Shown here one piece after another: positions 1 to 12,100 of a stretch of DNA of 64,000 nucleotides (positions within the stretch are counted from its first letter, which is position 1; the number at the start of each line of letters is the position of its first letter). This DNA comes from Cyanoderma ruficeps (lineage: Eukaryota; Chordata; Aves; Passeriformes; Timaliidae), in NCBI GenBank assembly GCA_008694505.1, contig VZDJ01000049.1, positions 1,399,286 through 1,463,285 of the forward strand, read 5' to 3'. The position numbers and the translations under genes were made by a program. Below the pieces are notes generated by a model. The model saw nothing but the letters and a program-made list of their open reading frames with translations, had not been told where the DNA came from and did no database searches.

Positions 1-198
1 TCATGCACAAGCAGGTGGAAATCTCCCTTTGGTCTCCCTGGATCAATTTATTCTCTCCATCCCATGGGAGGAATTCCAAGGAATGGCATTGCTGGCACTG
101 CTGGGATCCAAATAATTGCTATTTCTGATCCCGTGCATGAGGTGTTTGCTGTAATATTTTGAGGAGTCAGAAAGATGTTTTTCATTTGTTTTCCACAG

Positions 199-3100
199 CA
201 TACACACCACAGGATATAGTAGGAGGAATCCCAGATTCTGAATTACTGCTTCCAGAGCTCCTGAAGAAAGCTGGTTACACCAATAAGATCATTGGCAAAT
301 GGTAAATTTATTTGGAGCTCTCTTGGTTTGAGATTTCACTTTGTGTGTGTTGGGAAGGAGCAGCAGAAACAAAAAACCAGAATTACAGGAAAAAAAACTG
401 TTTTTAAGCTCAAATGTCCAACTTTGGAAAATGTGAGGGATCTTCCTCCTGCAGGGATCGATTCCTAAATGTTCCCATTACAAGTACTTACATATATCTT
501 CACACAAAGAGTTGGTGAGGTTTTATGTGTGTGTTTGTATTGATAAACTCCTCAACTCTCTGCTTTTATCCACACCCCACACCACTTACTTAATCAGAAA
601 ACACCAGGATATTCTGTTGGAATTTGCCTTGAGCACCTACATGTGTTTTATCTTTGACTCTTGCTATGTGTGATGGGCTTTTATGAATAAACTGAATTCC
701 TGTGGGAAGCGACAGGAATTTCTTTATCAGTTTCATTAATAAGTTAGAGAAGGGTGGGTTTGTATTGTGGTCGGATTCACCTGCTGGAATTGGGAAGAAA
801 GCAAAGCACCTTAAGACAGTGAATTATTTATCAGCACAAATGCGAGCAGGAGAGAGGCCCTGAAGGATCAGCTCGTTGGGCTGGGTGCAATCAGCTGCAG
901 TTCAGTGCTAATAAATGGAAATTCATACACCCAGGGAACAGGAATAAACAAGGCAAATGCAGATTGGTGCCAGTTCTTTGGGAAAAAAAGGCAAATCTGG
1001 AAGGACCTGCAGCTGTTAGCAGGAACAGCACTAAGTAGGAACATGCAGGGCATTATTGTGCATCCAGAAACTTCTCCTGGCCAGGGCTGGGAGTGATACC
1101 TGCTCCCTGGAAAGGTGTAAAGAAATGCAAGGTAAAACTGGAGTCTCTTCCTGGTCTCACAGAGGTTTTCCAGCAGAAAATTTGCTTACTGTTTCATCAT
1201 CCCTTCTAAAAGCTTTCCAGGATGTCCTGTGACAGTAAATTCCATGGTTTAATTCTAAGTTTGCAAGTCAAGTATTTCCCACGACCAGTGTGGAATTTGT
1301 TGTGTTTTGTTGAATCTCAGTTTTTTGTAGTGTAAAATGCAGAGACTGATCTGGATCTCAGTCACTGTTTAATGTCTCTGTAAGTTCTTTTAGGGCTTTC
1401 TTAGAATAAGATGTTTTTCCATCTCCCCTGTTGTAGAAACAGCCAGGAATAACTTTGTGTTCCCACAGCTACAAATGAGGAAAGGGTGGAATCCTGCAGC
1501 TCAGACCTGCAGTGGCAGTTACATCATCAAGCTGTAATCATAGCTGGAATGAGGATTATTTCTGTGATAACTCAGTTTGGAACAGCTCAGAGTGACTCCA
1601 GGGATCATTTTACTCCAGGGAATGCATTTTATGCCTTCTATGTTCAGAAGGTGCAGAGGGGGAATGGCACAAAGTGGACAGGGGGCAGATCCAGGCTCGT
1701 GAGGGGAAGATGAAATGATTAAATAAACATTGAGCTGCCGAGATCCCCTTTAGAGACAGAGAAGATGGCAATTCTCTGCCTTCAAGGTGCTATAAATGCA
1801 GGAAATGTAGAATTTGCAGTACAAAACCTGGAGATTAGAGAAGAGCTTCATCTGGAAGTTAAGGATGGAGGATTTTCAAGCTGCAAAGTAGAGAGGAGCT
1901 GTCATCAGGAGTAGCTAAACATGTTTTATGTCCACATGTGCACACAAAAACCTCATTTCATTTCCATTCAGGTCTCTTTGTACCATTCTGGCAGCGTGAA
2001 TGCTCCATAAAGGGGATGAGGATGGAACGGTGCATTTCATGAGCTCTGCCTTGTGTTTTTACAGCTCAGTGGGATAAAAGGGACTTGACATAGATCAGAA
2101 TCCTCAAGTAAAACATTATGTGCATCTCTGCAGTGGTTTGGGGCAGTGTAGTCCATCAGTGCTGATCATCAGACAGCATGGGAGAAGACACCAGTGGAAG
2201 GAAAAAATGGAAAACAGTGATTGGAGAGTAAATAAAATGGAATATAAGTGAGCACTGGGGTGAGTCTGCATGGCTGTGCTTGCAACAAGCGTGAGAGAGC
2301 TCAGGACACTGCTCTGGAGTCATTTATGTGACTGAAACGCTTTGAGTTTTGATTCCTTAGGCAGAGACTGTGTCCTTGCATGCTGCTCTGACGAGCTGAG
2401 CTTTGGCTTCTTTGCAGTGGCATTTTAACTCCCAGTGTTGCTTTTGTCGCCAGGCATTTGGGCCACCAGCCCCAGTTCCACCCCCTGAGGCACGGCTTTG
2501 ATGAGTGGTTTGGGTCCCCAAACTGCCACTTCGGGCCCTACGACAACCGAGAGCGCCCCAACATCCCCCTGTACAGGGACTGGGACATGGTTGGCAGGTA
2601 ACCCGCTCCTTGCCCGCCTCTGGGCTCGTCTGGGCTCTCCTCTGCCACTGCACACCTGGATGGCTTGGGGTGCACACCTGGATGGCTTGGGGCTCACACC
2701 TGGATGGCTTGGGGTGCACACCTGGATGGCTTGGGGCGCACACCTGGATGGTTTGGGGTGCACACCTGGATGGGCTTTGGGCTCACACCTGGATGGGCTT
2801 TGGGCTCACACCTGGATGGTTTGGGGCTCACACCTGGATGGCTTGGGGCTCACACCTGGATGGGCTTTGGGGCTCACACCTGGATGGTTTGGGGCTCACA
2901 CCTGGATGGTTTGGGGCTCACACCTGGATGGGCTTTGGGGTTCACACCTGAATGGGCTTTGGGGCTCACACCTGGATGGGCTTTAGGGTTCCTTCCAACC
3001 CACACCATTCTGGGGTTCCAGCATTCTGTGGTTAATAAAGATCCAATGCCACGATCCAGCACCATGAGGTGTCATGTGGATGGTGCAGGGATGTGGGGCT

Positions 3101-6100
3101 GCCCTCCCAGAGCTGTTTGCTCATCCCTGGCACCCTCAAGGCTTCCTGTGAGCGTTTCACTGCACTCTTGGAAGCTGCTCCCATTCTGTGCTGAAAGACC
3201 TCTTTGTTCCTTCTGTTCCTGTTTGGAATTACATTTTGTGTGTTTGCATAACTCCATTCCCTGCTCCTGGTCTGCAGTCTGGGCCCTTCTTGTCCATTCA
3301 TTCTTCACTCTGGTGTTGTCTCATTTCACTGCTGTTACTCCCCTGAGCACTTCCCCAGGCCCTTCTCTGCTTTACTGGTGGCTGGAGATCCCTCTAAAAT
3401 AATGTTTCCAAAGCAGCCCAAGTTCTGCTTCCAGCATTTCTCTGTCTCACTGAAAGCTGTTGTGTACTTCTGAAATTTTATCCACATTTCAGCCAGCTCT
3501 CTATGAATCGCCATGAGATTTTGAAGCATTTTGCCCCTTACAGCAAAAGGCCAGTCCCTAAGGGTTGTCCAAAACTTGAAATCATTAATTTGTATCAAGC
3601 TGTGTCACCACTCTCTCCCATAAGAACAATTATGCTGACATATTTTTAATTTCTGAGGAGAGTTTGCTGAGTGTTAACTGTGACTTGTTTGTCACCTCCA
3701 TACACAGGGGAAAAAATCCATAAAAGGGGAAAATAACCTTTTTTGTGATGCTTATTCCTTAGGATTGATTTTTTCCCTCTCTGATTCCTTTTATCTTAAG
3801 ATACTACGAAGATTTCAAAATCGATCTGAAGACAGGTGAAGCCAACTTGACTCAGCTCTACCTGCAGGTACTATTTTAGTGCTGGCTTCCCAGCCAAGGT
3901 GACTTTAGGCTTTTTTTTTTGGAGAAACTTTGATGGCAGAGGATAAATTCATTTTTATTGTTGTTTACAGGAAGCTCTGGATTTTATTAGCAAACAGCAG
4001 GCCAGCCAGCAGCCATTCTTTTTATACTGGGCAATTGATGCTACTCATGCTCCTGTTTATGCCTCCAAACAGTTCCTGGGCACGAGTCAGAGAGGGCTGT
4101 AAGTTCTGCTTTTGGGGATGTTGGTTTTGGGGTTGTTTTAATTAATGCCTCCTGCAGCTGGAACAGCCAACCTGAGCAGTGGTTGGTAGATGCAAGGGGA
4201 TGGATCACTCCTCATGTGTGTGTGTGTGTGTGCTGAAATGCATTATTTGCTTGGATTGTTCTTTCATAATTTGGTTTTAATCTGAGCTGAGGCTCACGTG
4301 ACCCCAGGGGGAGGAGGGGGGCTCTAAGCTCCTTTGCCAGTTGTGTGAGGAATGAAATGCTGCCTCTGACACAGATGATTTTTTAGAAGGCTTTTGTATG
4401 ATTAGTGTCTGTTTTAAAAGCCTATAAATCAGACCAGCAAATAGAAAAGCACTCTTAAAAATGCAGTTTGGAGGAGGCAAAGAGCTCTGTAGACACTGGG
4501 AGTGTTGCTTCAAAGAGTTTCTAACCGTGAGGAAAGCCATGTTATTGCCTCCCAGTCTGTGGCAAGATGGTTTTGCCTCTGTTTGTGGATTTTATGGCTG
4601 GATTTCTTTGTCTAAGGGTGGCTCACACCTGAGCAAACCCTGACCCTCAATACCCCAGAGGGGCTGCTCTCTGCAGGCCAGAGACACAAAAGTTTGCAGT
4701 GGCAGCAGAAAACCTGATGCACGGGAAGGATTTCTGCAGCACAGGTACAAATTAAATCCACTGAACACGTTGTGCTGACCCTTTTGGTTTTTTTTTTTTG
4801 CTGCTCTGAGTGTTTTGCATCTGGTCTTGCCTCAGGTATGGGGATGCAGTGCGGGAGATCGATGACAGCGTTGGGAAAATCCTGAGGCACCTCCAGCAGC
4901 TGGGGATCAGTGAGAACACCTTCGTGTTTTTCACCTCTGATAACGGGGCTGCTCTCATTTCAGCTCCCAAACAAGGTGAGGCTCAGCTGAGCAAACCTGG
5001 CCTTGGGAAAACAAGGCTTAAATCTCTTTCTCTCTGAGGAGAAAAAAAGCCTTCTGTGTTGTGGGGTCTGTGTTATGAGTTAGGAGAAGCCTCAAAAGAC
5101 AGAGTGTTTATGTTTGGGGTAATTTATGTTCGGTGCTTCTGGTCGCTGTTGGAGGAGGTGTCCGTGGCCAAATGGAATTTTTCCTGCCCCAGTGTTGCTG
5201 TTACCTGTGTGTGTTTGCACTGTCAGGGAGGGAATATTCTGTAATTTATTGAGAACCAGGCTCAGTAATGTAGCAGGGTGTTTACTCTGCATCTGCCAAA
5301 TGCATATTTCAGCCTTCTGAGCAGTTAGAGTTCAAGAGTCCCTCATTCTTTAGCTCTCATGAAAAATACCAAGAAGAGAAACGATTTTTGTTACCTAACA
5401 GATTTTCTTTTGTTTAAGTGATGGTTTCTCTGAAACAAATCACTGCAAATCGATTTTAGAACCCGCTCTCTTCTCTTTGCAGCCAGGCTTGGCTTGTGGT
5501 TATTGAAGCACAGAGCAGGGAGTAACCTGAGTTGTGATTTCAGCTCAGGCACTGGCTTTGACTTTGTGTGACCTGGAATCAGTCATGAGACCTCCCTGGT
5601 TGTTCCTTGGCCAGCTGAGCTCCAAGGCTGGGTTAAAACTGCAAAGCCCTGGCCATCTCTGAGAGTGACCATTCAGGATTATTTTTCTCACTCTTATACC
5701 TTCATCTAATACTGTTCTAGTGCTATAAAATTTAAAGTCATTACAAAAAAATGCTGGTTTTGCCTGAAAGTGTCAGGTTTCCTTTGGTTACAGAATGCAG
5801 TTAACACCCTTTTTGTTTGTTTGGGGTTTGTTTTTTAATTTGGTTATTGATTGCAAGGTATGTTTAACTGTCACTTTCTCCCTGTGCTGAAAAGACACTC
5901 CTCAAATTTCATCACAAATAGATATTGAAAAGAAAAACCAACACGAAAACACAACACAACAAACAAGGCAATAATGACAAAAAAACCCAACTCTGGCTGT
6001 GTTGTTTGAAGAAGCATCCATGCAGAAACGAGAATTAATTTCAAACCAGCCAGGGTGACAGTGCCCTTTTGAAATGCTGCTGTTTTGTGGGGTTTTAAGG

Positions 6101-9100
6101 CTTCTTTTCTGTCCCCAGGAGGAAGCAACGGGCCTTTCCTGTGTGGCAAACAAACCACCTTCGAGGGCGGCATGAGGGAACCCGCCATCGCCTGGTGGCC
6201 CGGCCACATCCCTGCGGGAGGGGTGAGTCTGCCTGGGGCAGCTCTCAGCAGCCCTGGGGGGACTGCAGGGGGTGGAGAGTTCCGTGCTGGGCTCGGGGGG
6301 GACTTTTCTTCACCCTTTCCCCAAGTCCGGGTGTTTGTGTGAATGAGGAGCTGCCGCCGCCTCAGACCTCGGCGCCATTTTGATGCAAATTTGCATTTAG
6401 AGGGTCCGTGCTCAACTTGGCTGTGAGTGCACAGGGTCCGCTCTTGTCTTCCTGCTCTTTTTAAACCCTTTGCTCTTTTGGACCTCGATATTTCTCATGT
6501 GTTGGAGCAAATTGGAATGTAAAGAGCAGGAATTTGTTCCCCACACTCTCGTGCCCTGAGGTACCGAGTGGTTTGACCCTCGCATCTCTCACTTTGGTGC
6601 TTGATAAAAGTTCCACTCGGGGAGGTTTAGACACCACGTTATTGCTCTGTGCTGCCTGCACACAAATGCAGATATGATCATTCCAAATAACCCCCCAGTG
6701 GCACTGCCAGCCCCCCTTGTCCCAGCTCTCATTACAGAAGGATGCAATCAATCCTGCTGCAGGAATACAGGGAGAGCACAGCCCCCTCCCCCTGGTGAGC
6801 ATCTCTGAGCCCTGCAGAAAGTGATCCTTCATTAACTGGGCACCGTGCTCCAGCCTGCAAACCGGTCATAAATAAAACATTTGTGGAAGATGCATTCCAT
6901 TGGGGTGGTTTAATTGAGGCAGGCTAATGATAATTTATCATTTACATTTAGGAGGGACCATGAGGCAGCTCAGATCTGCAGCTGAGGGCAGGAGGGTGGT
7001 TTGGTTTCATTATTTTTCGAGAGTTCACCAAACCTACCAAGGATGGTTTATTATTTTTCTAATTTGAAATGAAAACAGTCTTTTTGTTTAAATTTAAACA
7101 TTTCCATAAAGCCTTTGCAAGCCAAGTACAACAGCCCTGGGCTAGCAAAGGAGAACATGAAACTGCAGCTGAGTGTTTTGTTTGCTGGGTCCAAACTAAA
7201 TAATGTGCTAAAAGTAAACATGCATTATAAATGGGGACGAGAAAATGCCCAAATTTAAAAATTCTTTCCATTGTAGTAACTCTGAGGATAATTAAGAACA
7301 GGAGGAGAGAGAAATCCTTGTGCCTGCTTCTTTTCTGCCTGGCTGGGACCCCTCTCCCAGGTAGTTTTTGGGAGCTGCTGCTTGAATTCCTGGGAAGAGG
7401 CATTGCTGTGCAGAGCTGTGTGTGCAGGGTGGGCTGGGCAGCTGAGCTGTGCCTGGAGCTCTCACATTTTGGGATGCACCCAAAATCCCTCCTCCAGCAT
7501 GCCAGTATCACCCTTAAGCAGGTGCTGAACTTCAAATCCTCGTTCTGTGCTGCTGCTGCTGCTGCTCAGTAACTGTGATAGAAACTCACCTGTGTTTTCT
7601 GCTTGTGTTCTTGCCTTCGAGGCTCCAGCACTGCTCCCTCAGCAGCCCTGACCACAGGTGAGAGACTTGTGTCCACCACTACATCTTTGGCTTTTTTTTC
7701 CTGTCCCTTGCTGTAGCTTCACCATCCTCTGGATGAGTTTTCCCTGCTCAGCCCCAGTCCTGTGCACTCAACGTAGCTGGAAAATGTGGGGAAGCTGCTT
7801 CAAAGTCGCTCGTTGCTCCTTCTTTTCAAGAGCTGAAGGAAACAAAGGCTTGGGAGATCTGAACCTCAGCACAAAGCTGAAGGGTCAGGTCCTTCCTGTG
7901 CTGGCTTTGCTCCCAGGGCAGTGGTTGTTTCTTTCAATTTGAGGAGCAAGGCAAGGGCCAAGAGCTGTTTCAGGTGGAGCAGCTGCAGCCAGGAAAGGAG
8001 AGTTTGTGTCTCTGGCCAGTGAAATCCAGTTATTGTGTGGAAAGCTCCATCTGCTGATGGGAATGCTCCAGGGAGACCTTGCTGCAGCCTTCCAGTGCCT
8101 TGGGGAAAGGAGGGGAAGGGACTTTTTATATGGGCAGGTAGTGCCAGGACAAGGGGGAATGACCTCCCACTGCCAGAGGGCAGGGATGGATGGGAGATTG
8201 GGAAGGAATTCCTCCCTGGGAGGGTGGGCAGGCCCTGGCACAGGTGCCCAGAGAAGCTGTGGCTGCCCCTGGATCCCTGGCAGTGCCCAAGGCCAGGTTG
8301 GACAGGGCTTGGAGCAGCCTGGGAACAGTGGAAGGTGTCCCTGCCCAGGGCAGGGGTGGAACTGGATGGGCTTTATGGTCACTTCCAACCCAAACCATTC
8401 CATGATTCTACTTGGCAGTTTGTTAATAATTTTATCGATACATAAAGATGGGGGGGGAGTGGGTTAATTAATTAAAGAACACATTCATGTGCTGGAATAA
8501 AGAAGCTCAATCTAAACACCAGGAGTGAGGGGACAGGGTGGGAGCACCTGCCAGGCTCTCGGTGGAGCTCGGGATAATTGGTGCAGTTGGCTGCTTTGCA
8601 GCTTTTTGGAGGGGAGAGATGCCTCAGGAGTGTGTGTTGCTCTTGGCATCAACACTCAGTGAGTTCTGCTTCCCCACCAGGAATATTTATTCCCACACAA
8701 ACAGCCTCGCTGCACTTCCCCGCTCGGCTCCGTTTTCCAGGTGAATTCACAACAAATCAGCGTTTCAACATTCCCCACATCACATCTGCCTTCTGGAAGG
8801 ATCCAGCTGGAAAAAAAAAAAATCATATTCTGTTGGTATTTGAATCCTCCTCCTCTCTCCCCTCGCCCTCCTCCCCTTCCTCTCTCGTGCCTGCTTCCTG
8901 AAGGAGAAAAGAACATATCAACCCAAAGACAGCATTGCAACCTTTTCTTCCCTATCTCCCACGGGGCGCAAATTGAAATTGAATTAGACAGGGATATCAG
9001 GTCTGCTCGCTGTGATAACTGTAAAAGGATTTTATTTAAAAACACCCTGACATTTGTTCACCCAGTTTCAAATATTTAGCTTTCCTCCTTTCCATTCCTG

Positions 9101-12100
9101 GCGGGGGCGACTTTATTAATTGTCGCCTTTGATTCAGAGTTAAAGCTTGAAAGAGCTGATAACAGCACTGGGGACTATTTCTTCCAGCGCCGTGGCCCAC
9201 AGCAAAAGGATTTCATTTTCTTAAAGACGTTGTGTGGATACTGAGAGTTTATTAAAAAGAAGGGGGGGAAGGAGGGGGAAAAAAAAATCCGTCCTTACGT
9301 GCGTAATACCGGCTGTTCCTCACTGATACAGCAATATCTGATCTCCCTCCGTTTATATATTATTTATTTTCTCTGGGCTGTTGCCCTCTCTGGATTTTTC
9401 TTTTTCTTTTCTTGAAAAAAAAAAAAAATAAAAGGGAAAGGCAACTAGAATGAAAGAGCCCTGTTGACAGGAGAAAAATGGTAATTTTTTTATTTTTTCT
9501 CTGAAAATACTTCAAAGTTTTATAGAAAAATTAACCTTTTTTTTTTTTTTTCCCTTTTTCCTTCTTCAATGTGGTGCTGCAGAGCACAGATAAATCCAAG
9601 TGGCTGTGGCATGGGCATTTAATTTCCTTAAGAAGTTTTCTCTGCTTCACGGCAAAAATGTTGTCTGAGACCGGAAACGTAATTGGATGATTAAAGAGAG
9701 TCATCTACATCTGGTGCTGGTTAATAAGGGCCGGGACAAGGGGAGCGTGCTGGCCCCCCAGGATTGTCCCCACGCTCTGGATAAATGAGGTGACATTAAA
9801 GGCACGAGCCCCGGGTCAGCCATTGCCTCTTATCAAAAGATTGAGGCGCTGGGATGGAGCCACGCCAGCAGAAGTGACTTTTGGATGAGATGGAGAAATT
9901 GTGAGAGCTCTGGTTACAAAAGGGCTCAGCCAGGGGCTCCCTCCTGGGCTGGGGGTGGGAGCAGGAGGGGCCAGAGCTGCTCTGCAGGGAACGAGCCCAA
10001 GGGCTGCGAGCTGCTCAGGGGCTCAACTTCAGCCTGGGGAGCTGGGGCTGCCCAGCCTGGGGCTCAGAGGGGACCTCAGCTGTGTCCTTGTGCAGGGACA
10101 GGGCTCAGAGGGGACCTCAGCCGTGTCCACCTGCAGGGACAGGGCTCAGAGGGGACCTCAGCTGTGTCCTTGTGCAGGGACAGGCTCAGAGGGGACCTCA
10201 GCTGTGTCCTTGTGCAGGGAGGGGACAGGGCAGGGCCCAGGCTCTGCTCCCAAGGCCCAGCCCATGGCACAGGAGGGATGGGCAGGAACTGATCCCAGGA
10301 AGTTCCACCTGGACATGAGGCAGAGCTGCTTTCCTCTGTGCCCAGAGGGGGTGTGGAGTTCCCTCAGGAGACATCCCATCCGTGCCTGGACACCATCCTG
10401 TGCCCTGTGCTCTGGGAGGTGGGACTGGATGATTAAAATCATTTTAGGAGAGGAAAAGGCTGCACTAAAATAAGGAATAAATGTTCTCCAAATCCCATCC
10501 GAGCTGGCCTTGAGCACTGCCAGAGCTGGGGCAGCCACAGCTTCTCTGGAAAACATCTCCCTTGGTGCCTGCCCCCGAGGCCAGGCTGAGCAGGACCTTT
10601 CCCAGGCAGTGGCCATGGCTAAATCCTGAACTCCAGGGCTCAGGATCTGTTGGTCTGGGTCAGCTGATCCAGCTGCTTTCCCAGGGATTTCCACAGCCAG
10701 GTTTCCTCTTGTGCTTCAAGCTTTGCACTTTGTTTCCTCCCAAGGAATTGTGGCAGGGCTCTTGCATGCAGCTTTAATAAGATGTGTTCCTGCCAACACC
10801 TCCTGATGAATGAAAGCCATTAAAGATTGAAATGACTGTAATCAAGTAATGTGATATTGTAATGTTAAACTTGTAATTAGACCCCTGCATGTTGCTTTCT
10901 CCAGTTCTTTTTTTTTTTAATTTCTTAATTCTTCCTTTGTGTTCACTTTGTTCAGCCCAGCCTCTTAATACAAGGTTTAGTATCCCATTTTCTTCCTTTT
11001 ATTTTTCAGCCAGCATCTCACAAAAATTCATTTATCATGTCATCATTTGTTGCATTTAAATAATTTGTGTGAGCTCAGAGGCTGGGGGTCTGTCTGTAAG
11101 TAAAAGGAATCAGAAGGAGAAAGTCTTTGATAGTCCCAACATTGTTCTGTTGGGATTGGACTTGGAGTTTAGGCAGAAAGTGCTTTGCTGCTCACAGCTG
11201 TGGGGCTGTATCCAATGGTTCCTTGTTTCCCAACAAGTGCTGTGAGTGAAAATGCTCTTTTCCTGTCACATCTTGTGCTGCTGCATCCTGGTGCTCCTGA
11301 TCTGGCAGCATCTGCTTTAATTGAGTGTGTCACTGACTAATTAAACACCCTACAACAGCTCCTGCAGTCGGGGAGGGAGCAAAGACTCAGAAAGGATCAG
11401 GCAGAACACACTTTGTAGGGTTTTAAAATATAAATAATTAAGAGCAGAGAGATGAGTATGGCTTCCAAGTAAGGAAAAAGGGAAAAAAACCCACCCTTGC
11501 ACATCTCCATTGAAGCCAAACCCAGATGTTTTTCTCCCTTATTAAAATATGGACTAAAAATACCACAACTTTACAGTTCTTGAATTGTTGGAAATTGTTT
11601 GCAGATGAAGTCATCAGGCTCTTTTTGTTATTATCCCTCTATCCCTGTGCTTTCTGGGAACTCTCTCAGGGTATTCTGACTCCAGAGATGACCTGGAGAA
11701 GGAACAAATCAAGGACTTTTTTTGCCTTTGGTGTAAGTGCTGATTTTTCAATCCACAAATGAGCTGGAATTTGCTAAATTAAGTTGAGCCCTGCGACAAC
11801 ACACTCCTGGAAAAGGGATGCACAGGAGTGAGGAGAGGAAAATGGGAAAAAAAAGAATCAAAATGCAAATTCTCCCTGGAAGTGGAGAAATAGGGATTGT
11901 TCCCTTTGTTTTCTTGTTTTCAGAGGAGTTTGCTGGTGACCACAGCAGTGTAAAGGGAGAGGCTTTCAGGGGGCTTTGGAGGAAACCTGTTTCCATATAG
12001 ATTTTCCTGAAGGGCTCTTTGCAGATGCGTTTCTGTTGATGTTTTTTTTGGCTGCAGGTCAGCCATCAGCTGGGCAGCGTGATGGATCTGTTCAGCACCA

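Larger units (their letters stand above)
6223..12057 (+). other. GALNS intron 9 (5.8 kb)
   Basis: Long intron holding, in order: an octamer palindrome (6383-6396), a short CTG run near 7549-7566, a CR1 copy (8063-8412), an AT-rich, homeodomain-motif-rich stretch (about 9080-9870), a 41-bp minisatellite (10060-10223) and two CR1 fragments (10285-10440 plus, 10500-10575 minus). The remaining 11-12 kb stretch is AT-rich without recognised features. Confidence 0.8.

Noticed and set aside
2498..3402. Open frames encoding [16 protein letters not shown] repeats
   Set aside because: They are translations of the 22-24 bp minisatellite in a GALNS intron, open in three frames and on both strands.
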